From Planctomyces sp. (lineage in GTDB: Bacteria > Planctomycetota > Planctomycetia > Planctomycetales > Planctomycetaceae), in the NCBI GenBank assembly GCA_016795105.1, contig JAEUIH010000008.1, forward strand, positions 1 to 64,000: a stretch of 64,000 bases of DNA, given 5' to 3'. The position numbers were made by a program, and so were the translations under genes. The stretch's first letter is position 1. Every line of letters starts with the position of its first letter. Of this stretch, positions 54,814 to 62,415 are shown in pieces. The notes under the pieces were generated by a model, which saw only the letters and a list, made by a program, of their open reading frames with translations, made no database searches and was not told where the DNA came from.

Positions 54814-55943
54814 CCACTGACCGCTCACAAAGATACGCGCTGTGTCTGACGGGGGCTCGTTCTCTGAATAAGCGAATGTCGCTGTTCATGGAAGGAGTTA
54901 TCTCGGAGGGTGGCGCTGTGACGGTCTGGGCGTTGCCCCGCGGCAAATGGTCAACTCAGCGATTCGAGTCACCTCAAACAACAATCGATGCCGGAATCTT
55001 CAGCCTGAGAATTCGCGGAAGTCACCGCCCACTGATCTCCGTCATCTTCTGTTTCCACTGGATTATGCTGCCGGTCGCTGTAGTAGTAGGCATGCTACGT
55101 CGAGTCCCGGTGATTTATGATGAACATGATCACTACGAAATCAACACGCTTGAAGGCGGAGGAAGCCGATTCAAAAAGTGGATGAACCAGCAGCTTGTCC
55201 GCTGGGTTCACCGCACGATGCTGCCTTTTGTTTCTATGGTCACATGTATTCATCTGGCGAACGAACAATTGAAAAAACACCTGCAGCAATGGCAGGCGAA
55301 TGTCGTGGAACTTCACAACTTTCCGGTTCGTGCATGGAAGGACGTGCCGCAGAATTTTTCCTCCAGCGGCAAGCTCTGTTTTGTCTACATGGGTGGTATC
55401 TTCGCGGAGAAGGGCGTTGGTCAGGCAGCGATCGCATTTCAGAAATTGCCCGACCACATCCGGGATTCCTGCGAGCTTCACATTTTCGGCGATGGAGATC
55501 GAGACCTGTTGACTCGACTTCATGACATGCCCAACATCATTCTGCATAACAATCAATCACCGGAGCAGCTCAGGAAATTTGCCTCACAGCACCGATGCTG
55601 CGGACTTGTGCTTTACAATGAACATCCGAGATATCGACTGATCGGTACGAATTCCAGAAAGCTGTACGAATACCTGGCGCTTGGGATGCCTGTCATTGCA
55701 ACGAGTGTTGGGGAACTGCCGCGGTTGCTGCTGGAGCACAATATCGGCATTCTGATTCATGCCCGTATCGAAATTCAGGAACTCACCGCTGCGATGTATC
55801 AAATCGCAGACGAACCGGGCAGCTGGAATTCTTTTTCACAACACGCTCGTGACCTTATGAATCGCCCCGAAATGACATGGGAACATGAATGGGACAAAGT
55901 GCTTCGATCAGGGTTTCTTGACCCACTTCGAAAAGCAGCCTGA
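54810..55943 (+). CDS. Glycosyltransferase family 4, tail RKAA
   Basis: 377 residues, GT-B fold. The second half carries the GT4 pattern: FVYMGGIFAEKGVGQAAIAF, ELHIFGDGDRD, then NSRKLYEYLALGMPVIATSVGELPRL (the donor-binding E-x7-E region). It ends DPLRKAA. It starts inside the FkbM gene's last codons (ATGA). It probably adds a sugar in the surface glycan. Confidence 0.9.
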   Translation: MTTDRSQRYALCLTGARSLNKRMSLFMEGVISEGGAVTVWALPRGKWSTQRFESPQTTIDAGIFSLRIRGSHRPLISVIFCFHWIMLPVAVVVGMLRRVPVIYDEHDHYEINTLEGGGSRFKKWMNQQLVRWVHRTMLPFVSMVTCIHLANEQLKKHLQQWQANVVELHNFPVRAWKDVPQNFSSSGKLCFVYMGGIFAEKGVGQAAIAFQKLPDHIRDSCELHIFGDGDRDLLTRLHDMPNIILHNNQSPEQLRKFASQHRCCGLVLYNEHPRYRLIGTNSRKLYEYLALGMPVIATSVGELPRLLLEHNIGILIHARIEIQELTAAMYQIADEPGSWNSFSQHARDLMNRPEMTWEHEWDKVLRSGFLDPLRKAA

Positions 55944-55989
55944 CTCGATGAAATCCCCTGTCGTCTCGCATACCTGAAGGATCAGACTA

Positions 55990-56901
55990 ATGTCCACAGC
56001 CATATCTTCCGTCGCTCAGACTTCCGGACAACCGGCTTCACTCATTTGTCCGGCATGTGGAACATCCTCAGCCCTGGCAAGTCGCGCATGGCGCTTCGTG
56101 AATGCTCGCGGTGAGACCGAATGGCTGCGCTGTCCGGCATGTGATTCCTATTTCATGGATGGGGAATACAGTCTTGAGAGCGAAATCAGTCATACTCAAC
56201 AGATGACATGGGGTGACACCGAACACGGCGAACAACTCAATAACTTCAAACAGCGGATGTATAACAGCATACTGAAAACGATCACGCAGCACGTTCAGCC
56301 CGTTGGAAAGAGTCTCCTCGATGTTGGTTGCTCTTACGGCGGGTTTATGGAGGCTGCTCGAGCAGAAGGATTCGATGTCTATGGTTTTGACATTGTGCCG
56401 CAGGCGGTACAGCGAGTCACGAAGTCGGGCATGCGAGCTCAGTGCTGCGGTCAGGTCTGTGACTTCACCCTGCGGACTGAACCGTTCGATGTGATCAGCG
56501 TCCTCGATGCAAACATCTACTGGCCCAACCAACCTGAAGAGCTGGCAGAGATTTATCGGCGACTCAAACCTGGTGGATTACTTGTCATGAGAATCGTTGA
56601 CAAATCGTGGATGGCCCGAATCGGAGCTGCCCTGCAACGTGTTTCCGCGGAAAGAGGTCAAAAACTTTTGAGACGAGCCGTGAACGATCACAGGTTTTCA
56701 ATGCCCGTGGGCAGCTTCCTCAGCGTCCTGCGGAAAACAGGGTTTAACGTTGTCAGCGCGTCACCCCGAGGTGCGGTTCACAGTGATCAAACGAGTCTTC
56801 CCGTGAAACTTTCGTTTGCAGTTGGGATCGCTCTCTGGCAAACTCTCGGGGTTTTCATGGCGCCAGGGGCAGTGGTTGTCGCTGAACGGCCACTCAACTG
56901 A
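55990..56901 (+). CDS. Zinc-ribbon class I methyltransferase
   Basis: 303 residues. The N-terminus has a zinc ribbon with C20-x2-C23 and C48-x2-C51. The methyltransferase domain has SLLDVGCSYGGFMEAARAEG (motif I, near 106). LKPGGLLVMRI follows about 90 residues later. The C-terminus is partly hydrophobic. The ribbon-plus-methyltransferase layout recurs in sugar-modification clusters. The acceptor is unknown. Confidence 0.85.
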   Translation: MSTAISSVAQTSGQPASLICPACGTSSALASRAWRFVNARGETEWLRCPACDSYFMDGEYSLESEISHTQQMTWGDTEHGEQLNNFKQRMYNSILKTITQHVQPVGKSLLDVGCSYGGFMEAARAEGFDVYGFDIVPQAVQRVTKSGMRAQCCGQVCDFTLRTEPFDVISVLDANIYWPNQPEELAEIYRRLKPGGLLVMRIVDKSWMARIGAALQRVSAERGQKLLRRAVNDHRFSMPVGSFLSVLRKTGFNVVSASPRGAVHSDQTSLPVKLSFAVGIALWQTLGVFMAPGAVVVAERPLN

Positions 56902-56935
56902 TCGCATTTGATGAAAATCGCTCGAGATACTTAAG

Positions 56936-57466
56936 ATGACGACACCAGCGCCCGGGACGGGTACGAAACCAGCATCGATCGTGGGAATTGTTATGGGCAG
57001 CCGTTCTGACTGGGAAACCATGTCGGCTGCCTCAGACATCCTCAGAGAATTCGATGTTCCCCATGAATGTCGAGTCGTTTCTGCGCACCGCACTCCGATG
57101 TGGATGGCTGAGTACGCGGCTACCGCCGAAGAACGCGGACTCAAAGTGATTATCGCTGGCGCCGGAGGAGCAGCCCATCTCCCGGGGATGATTGCATCAC
57201 AGACAGTTCTTCCGGTCCTTGGAGTACCGGTGCAAAGTCGCGCTCTGAATGGCCTCGATTCTTTGCTTTCGATCGTTCAAATGCCCGGTGGAATTCCTGT
57301 TGGAACATTGGCCATCGGTACGGCCGGCGCTAAGAATGCCGGGCTTCTGGCGGTCCGAGTCCTTGCGATTCAGGATGAACGGCTCAAATCCAGACTGCAT
57401 GCATTTCAAAAGCAGCAGACGGACACCGTCATGGCCGACTCCTGGCTGGACTCAAATCCGGATTGA
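56936..57466 (+). CDS. purE: N5-carboxyaminoimidazole ribonucleotide mutase
   Basis: PurE rearranges N5-CAIR to CAIR. The 176-residue protein shows [14 protein letters not shown] near 16-30, [11 protein letters not shown] near 46, [14 protein letters not shown] near 72, and [33 protein letters not shown] near 95. This fits the bacterial class I enzyme, which works with PurK, encoded next. Confidence 0.97.
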   Translation: MTTPAPGTGTKPASIVGIVMGSRSDWETMSAASDILREFDVPHECRVVSAHRTPMWMAEYAATAEERGLKVIIAGAGGAAHLPGMIASQTVLPVLGVPVQSRALNGLDSLLSIVQMPGGIPVGTLAIGTAGAKNAGLLAVRVLAIQDERLKSRLHAFQKQQTDTVMADSWLDSNPD

Positions 57467-57555
57467 ACCGGCGGGCTGCTTCCTTTTCATTACTCGCCGC
57501 TTGCATTAACGTTCCGATCCAACTCCTGATTCCAGTCAAAAATGCAGGTTAGCCC

Positions 57556-58725
57556 GTGTCAGAAATGGTTCGAAAACGCGCCCGGATTCTGTCCCCAGGC
57601 GCAACAATCGGTATGCTCGGCGGTGGCCAGCTCGGTCGAATGTTCGCTTTGGTCGCCAGACAGTTTGGCTATTCCGTTCAGGTCTTCGGAGATTTGCCGG
57701 ATTCACCGTGTGGTCAAATCAGTGACCGAGTCTGGAACAATCCGTTTACAGATGAAACGGCTCTCAATGAATTTGCCAGGTCGGTTGACGTTGTCACATA
57801 CGAGTTCGAGAACATTCCGGTCAGCACTGTGTCATACCTTACTGAGCGGGTTGAAGTTCGTCCGGGCGTAGAACTCCTCAGGGCAGCACAGCATCGCCTG
57901 CTTGAAAAGAATGGTCTGCGGGCGATCGGAATCCCAACGGCCGACTTTCTCAGAATCTCTTCTGTGCAGGAACTCCGTGAAGGCATCCGACAGCTGGGCG
58001 GTTCCGGAATCCTGAAGACCGTGACGATGGGTTATGATGGAAAGGGACAGGCAAAGCTGAATCAAAGCTCAGACGTTGATGCAGTCTGGACGAAGTTCAA
58101 TGTCAAGGAAGCCATCCTCGAACAGGAAATCCATTTCGACTGCGAGATCTCAGTTGTCGGTTCCAGATTTCCGGATGGGACCATTCATTGTTTCCAGCCA
58201 TCCCTCAATCACCATGAAAATCACATCCTTGATGTTTCGGTCACGCCCGCTCCAGTGATCAGCACCAATGTGGTACTCGAAGCAAAGCAGATCACATCTG
58301 CAATCCTTGAACATTTTGATGTGATCGGTGTACTATGCGTGGAGTTCTTTCTTTCACGCGACGGAAGTCTACTGGTTAACGAAATCGCGCCGCGACCGCA
58401 CAACAGCGGTCATTTGACAATTGATGCCTGTGGTTCGAGTCAGTTTGAACAGCAATTGCGTGCCGTTTGCGGGCTTCCTTCAGGTGATGTAACTCAACAT
58501 CGTCCCGCCGCAATGATCAATCTGCTCGGCGATCACCTTCAGGTTGTGGACAGCGACTGCTGGAAACGTGTCTTTGGCCTGAAGGACGTCCATGTTCATA
58601 TGTACGGAAAGTCAGAAGCCCGTATCGGCAGAAAGATGGGGCACATGACTGCGATTGCAGACACCGATCAAACAGCAGAGGCCCTGGCTCGACACGCACG
58701 AGCAATCCTGATGAAGACTGTCTGA
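57556..58725 (+). CDS. purK: N5-carboxyaminoimidazole ribonucleotide synthase
   Basis: An ATP-grasp enzyme that carboxylates AIR with bicarbonate. 389 residues from GTG 57556, or ATG 57565. GMLGGGQLGRMFA near 21 is the start, VVTYEFENIP near 78 follows, and LKTVTMGYDGKGQ near 155 is the ATP-grasp loop. VNEIAPRPHNSGH near 273 supplies metal ligands. It lies 89 bases after purE and is likely co-transcribed. Confidence 0.96.
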   Translation: MSEMVRKRARILSPGATIGMLGGGQLGRMFALVARQFGYSVQVFGDLPDSPCGQISDRVWNNPFTDETALNEFARSVDVVTYEFENIPVSTVSYLTERVEVRPGVELLRAAQHRLLEKNGLRAIGIPTADFLRISSVQELREGIRQLGGSGILKTVTMGYDGKGQAKLNQSSDVDAVWTKFNVKEAILEQEIHFDCEISVVGSRFPDGTIHCFQPSLNHHENHILDVSVTPAPVISTNVVLEAKQITSAILEHFDVIGVLCVEFFLSRDGSLLVNEIAPRPHNSGHLTIDACGSSQFEQQLRAVCGLPSGDVTQHRPAAMINLLGDHLQVVDSDCWKRVFGLKDVHVHMYGKSEARIGRKMGHMTAIADTDQTAEALARHARAILMKTV

Positions 58726-58749
58726 ACTGTCTGCGGAAGTCGACCGGGC

Positions 58750-59244
58750 CTACGGGCTGCGTCGAACGGGAATTCGAAAAACGACGCAGAGCCCAACAAT
58801 TCCAAGAATCACGTTGGCAATCTTCCATGGTGTGCTGATGGATGTAACAGAAAGACTCAGACAAAGCCCCAGCACAACAACGATTGCAGCTGCATAACGC
58901 ACATGAGGTCGAATCGAACGATATCTGCGCCATTCTTCGATGTATGGGCCGAAAACTCGTGAGCGAATCAGAATGTCATACAAAGCGGGCGACGATTTCG
59001 CAAACAGTGCAGCCGCGAGCAGAAGGAATGGTGTGGTTGGCAATCCAGGCAGGAGAATCCCAATTGCGCCCAGAATGACCGAGCTGCACCCCGCGAGTAT
59101 CAGCACAGGGCGAACGGCCTTTCGTTGTACCCAGCTTCCGGCAGCGGGCGTACTCTTCTCCACAGAAGAATCCTCAACTGGATTTATTCGGGGAGACATG
59201 ATGGAACTTTGGAGCGTATGTGGAATTGCAGCGGATTGGCTCAT
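58750..59244 (-). CDS. DUF454 (YbaN-type) inner membrane protein
   Basis: 164 residues with three hydrophobic segments. PGLPTTPFLLLAAALFAKSSP near 70 is the DUF454 signature. The family's function is unknown. The start at 59244 is tentative; the ATG at 59199 is the alternative. It converges with purK. Confidence 0.82.
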   Translation of the reverse strand: MSQSAAIPHTLQSSIMSPRINPVEDSSVEKSTPAAGSWVQRKAVRPVLILAGCSSVILGAIGILLPGLPTTPFLLLAAALFAKSSPALYDILIRSRVFGPYIEEWRRYRSIRPHVRYAAAIVVVLGLCLSLSVTSISTPWKIANVILGIVGLCVVFRIPVRRSP

Positions 59245-59331
59245 AGCATCTTCGTATTCTTACGGAATGGTGCAAAAATCAAATCGAGGCCGACCGAATT
59301 CCCTGTTGAGGGGTTGCCGACACAAATCCAG

Positions 59332-60216
59332 CTAAAACAGTTCGACAGTGCCTGTTTGAGGAGTGGAGGAATGGCTTTGACCGCCACCAGGCTCCGTTTG
59401 ACCTCCACCAATCTCCGGAGGCAGTCCCGGTCGACTGTGAAACCAATCCAGCCAATGGCTGCTTCTTTCTTCGACGGCCTCACCATGTGCAAATTTCGCA
59501 AATGGCTGAAGGTCATTGCTCAGTGCGTCCAGTGCGTCGGACACTGCGATGAGCCTCTGGAAGGCCAAATCCTGAAACTGAAGTCCGATGACCGTGCTCG
59601 CTATGTCACCGGACAGGTTTACGCTCAACTCTTCAGTTTTCTTCATTGAAAGCAGTAGACCATGGTGCATCTCACTGAGCTTGGACAGAGACTCCCGAAT
59701 CCGGCGACTGGCCGTTGAAGTCTGTACAGACAGATTGGTTGTCTCCATAGCAACCACATTAAATGCCGCACCAAACTGCCCGGCTCGCACTGCCTCAAGG
59801 CGACCATTGATTCCCACAATTCTGGCTTCGTCGGCAATATCGTCCATCTTCTGCAGGCTGCGTCCGACCATATCGAGAACCTGATCTCGGTTTCCGTAGC
59901 AGGTGAGTCCCTGCCTTGAAACGTCAACGGCTCCCCTTGCAGTGTCAACGATGGAACTAAACCCTCCGCTGACCTTATGAACTGATGATTGCATATACAT
60001 GGCAGTGTCTCGAACGAGTTCAGACATACTGCCTAGCAACGGCAGTATCGCGGCGATCTCATCATGCGCAGGCGTCGACAGCGGTGTTGGTGGATCAACT
60101 GCAATCGATTCCCGACAAACGTCGGGAGTCGGCAGACTCGCTCTACAGAATCTGAACCGAAGACGATCTGTGCATAGCCGGATGCCATGACCAAGCATGG
60201 ACAACAGTCTCAGCAC
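59332..60216 (-). CDS. Soluble helical protein with an MCP-like signalling segment, tail VELF
   Basis: 294 residues from a GTG at 60216, preceded by AGGAGGA at seven bases. No membrane segment. The central part includes ARIVGINGRLEAVRAG and VVAMETTNLSVQTSTASRRI, close to the hairpin tip of methyl-accepting chemotaxis proteins (the ~NA..AArAGE.G.GF.VVA.E segment). The C-terminus is Gly-rich and ends GTVELF. It is read divergently from STAS, MCP-like, CheY and CheA genes. It could be a soluble receptor or a CheY-phosphatase-like partner. Confidence 0.6.
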   Translation of the reverse strand: MLRLLSMLGHGIRLCTDRLRFRFCRASLPTPDVCRESIAVDPPTPLSTPAHDEIAAILPLLGSMSELVRDTAMYMQSSVHKVSGGFSSIVDTARGAVDVSRQGLTCYGNRDQVLDMVGRSLQKMDDIADEARIVGINGRLEAVRAGQFGAAFNVVAMETTNLSVQTSTASRRIRESLSKLSEMHHGLLLSMKKTEELSVNLSGDIASTVIGLQFQDLAFQRLIAVSDALDALSNDLQPFAKFAHGEAVEERSSHWLDWFHSRPGLPPEIGGGQTEPGGGQSHSSTPQTGTVELF

Positions 60217-60658
60217 GGGACATTCCTCCTCAATAACCTCGAACACATAGATCAACCGGAATCGACTTCAGTCTTCGACCTGTTCTCCGGAATCTTGACT
60301 TAAAGATCAACATTTAATTCGACAGGCCTGGTATCACCCCACGGTGCACAATCTGTTCATGCGCGTGAATGACTGATGCATCGATTTCTCAGGTTCTGAG
60401 GAGCCCATGGGCGTCGTACCCAGGGGGTAAAGCAGTAGAAAAACAATCCACATCGCGCAATCGGAACGCACAACATGGGGGGCACCCGCATGAGTTCCGA
60501 AATCCTGGTATTCGGCGTCAAATTCTACGCAAGTTACTCGATTTGCCTGAGCAGAAGAAAATGTGAGTTTCAGATCCGGTTTACTCACCCTTCTCAATCG
60601 ACACGTTGGCGAACAGACGATTGCGAAGCACCAAAGACGCCACATCGAAAGCAATAGG
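60217..60658. other. Divergent intergenic region of the chemotaxis-like module
   Basis: About 440 bases. Short frames are open on both strands but lack family patterns. It must carry promoters for the VELF gene (minus) and the STAS gene (plus). No strong promoter was recognised. Confidence 0.3.
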
Positions 60659-60988
60659 ATGCCCGAGGTTATTGAAGTGACTCAGATGAAAGACAGCGAA
60701 CAGTTGACTGCATCGCAGTTGCATCTTCCATTGATGCAGCTTTCAGGATCGCAAACGATAGCGAATGCCGAAGAGCTTCATCGGTCTCTTCGAGATGCCG
60801 TTACTGCACATTCACGAGTGAACGTCCTGCTTGATGACGTTACTGAACTTGATGCAGCGGCTTTGCAGATTCTTGCAACTGCTGTCAAAGATCAGGTTGT
60901 TGAATTGCAATTTCAACGCCCCGTCTCAGCAGACCTGCAGTACTGGTTCCAACTGGCGGGGCTGTCATCTCTGCTGCCTGCTGTTTGA
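60659..60988 (+). CDS. STAS-domain protein
   Basis: About 109 residues. The STAS fold shows HLPLMQLSGSQTIANAEELHRSLRDAV, then VNVLLDDVTELDAAALQILATAVKDQV. The conserved spot for a phosphorylated Ser reads DAAALQ, so the phosphorylated serine appears replaced by Ala. STAS proteins act as anti-anti-sigma factors or scaffolds. It is probably part of the phosphorelay with CheA/CheY. Confidence 0.82.
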   Translation: MPEVIEVTQMKDSEQLTASQLHLPLMQLSGSQTIANAEELHRSLRDAVTAHSRVNVLLDDVTELDAAALQILATAVKDQVVELQFQRPVSADLQYWFQLAGLSSLLPAV

Positions 60989-61061
60989 AGCATTCTCAAT
61001 TCTGTGTCACCAGGAATTCTGTCCGGAACGGTTCCGACTCCCTCATGCAGGTAGTAAAAGC

Positions 61062-61895
61062 ATGTTTTTAAATCTGATACGGATCATTTCCGAATTCGTT
61101 CTCGGCAAGCCCGGGAAGATCGGGTCTGAGTCCCCACCATCATTGTCGGACTACGATGCGGCATGTCGCTCAAGCTCGTCTCCGTTCGCATGTTGCCAAA
61201 AGCACCTCGTCATCAACTCAGACATCGACGAAATCGCAGCCTGTCGAAAAGTGATTCGCAGGCTCGAGCAACAACTCAATAACAGCGTCATGGATCTCCG
61301 AAACTCGGCACAGGATGCTACAGATGGATTCTGCGAAATCGCACGGTTGTCCCGAAACTGTATTGAATTAGCGGAAACCAGTCTGGCCGAGGCCGCTCGG
61401 GGCCGGGAAATGGCCGAAGTCGTCTGTCGCATCCGGGGCACGCTCGACGGCATCGCACTTGAACAGATGCTTTTTCAGTCCAGGTCTTCCGGTCACAGCC
61501 ACAATCATCAGGAATTCGACCGAGAATCCCTCACGTCGCTTGCGGGGCAGCTGAATGAACTCGACAGAATGATTGCTTCATCCAGAGTCAATATGGTCAA
61601 CGCTTCAGTCACACTTTCGCAGGAAATCTCCGAAACGCTGATGGCGCTACAGCTGCAGGACCGCGTCAGTCAGCAGATTGAACATGTTGCTGCTGCACTC
61701 TCTGCAATTCAGGACAGTATGCGTCCATTCGAGCAGATTGCGGTTCCTGGAATGGTACAGGCTCGCCTGAAGAAATGGACCGAATATCTCAAAGGCAACT
61801 GCACAATGGAATCTGAACGGATGCTGCTCCATACAACTGAATCACAAGAGACGCTTCCGCCAGCTGATGATGCTCAGCCGGTTGAGCTTTTCTGA
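61062..61895 (+). CDS. Soluble helical signalling protein, tail VELF (second VELF protein)
   Basis: 277 residues from the ATG at 61062. The N-terminus has one hydrophobic segment and the rest is mostly long helices (near 60-115 and 170-240). The C-terminus is QPVELF, the same ending as the divergent neighbour. The region LMALQLQDRVSQQIEHVAAALSAIQDSM, with LQLQDR, matches the other protein's GLQFQDLAFQRLI. Shared LQxQD and VELF elements suggest a related pair. LQxQD is a CheZ-type motif, so both may be CheY-P phosphatases; this is an inference. Confidence 0.6.
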   Translation: MFLNLIRIISEFVLGKPGKIGSESPPSLSDYDAACRSSSSPFACCQKHLVINSDIDEIAACRKVIRRLEQQLNNSVMDLRNSAQDATDGFCEIARLSRNCIELAETSLAEAARGREMAEVVCRIRGTLDGIALEQMLFQSRSSGHSHNHQEFDRESLTSLAGQLNELDRMIASSRVNMVNASVTLSQEISETLMALQLQDRVSQQIEHVAAALSAIQDSMRPFEQIAVPGMVQARLKKWTEYLKGNCTMESERMLLHTTESQETLPPADDAQPVELF

Positions 61896-61942
61896 CGGCA
61901 AATTCATACCAGATCATTTACTTTACAGGGGGGATTCCGCTC

Positions 61943-62308
61943 ATGGCGAAAGTGGCTTTGGTCGTTGACGACTCAACTTCAATGCGACAGATGGTTGCCT
62001 TTACACTGCAGTCCGCCGGGTTTCAGGTCATAGAAGGCGCTGACGGAAAGGATGCACTGGGAAAGGTATCAGGGAAGGCCGTCAACCTCGTTGTTACTGA
62101 TCTCAACATGCCAACGATGGATGGCATATCGCTCATTCGGGAGTTGCGCAAGATCCCAAACTTTAAGTTCACTCCGATTCTGATGCTGACAACAGAATCT
62201 CAGGATGCCAAAAAGCAGGAGGGTAAGGCTGCCGGGGCAACCGGCTGGCTTGTGAAGCCATTCAATCCTGACCAGCTGCTGGCCGTCGTGGGCAAAGTCG
62301 TCCACTAA
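61943..62308 (+). CDS. cheY: CheY-type response regulator
   Basis: 121 residues, a stand-alone receiver domain. Acid pocket DD at 9-10, phosphoacceptor D53 (TDLNMP), T83/T84 (MLTTES), and K105 (LVKPFNP) are all present. It probably takes phosphate from the CheA encoded next and diffuses to its target. Confidence 0.95.
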   Translation: MAKVALVVDDSTSMRQMVAFTLQSAGFQVIEGADGKDALGKVSGKAVNLVVTDLNMPTMDGISLIRELRKIPNFKFTPILMLTTESQDAKKQEGKAAGATGWLVKPFNPDQLLAVVGKVVH

Positions 62309-62415
62309 CGAAGGATCGCCGTTCGCTTCTGCGCAGATGAGCTTTCCACAGTGAATCACTGTGTGCGATAGAAATACGTACAGAATTTAGTTCGAATTTC
62401 CCTCCGAGGTCTGAA

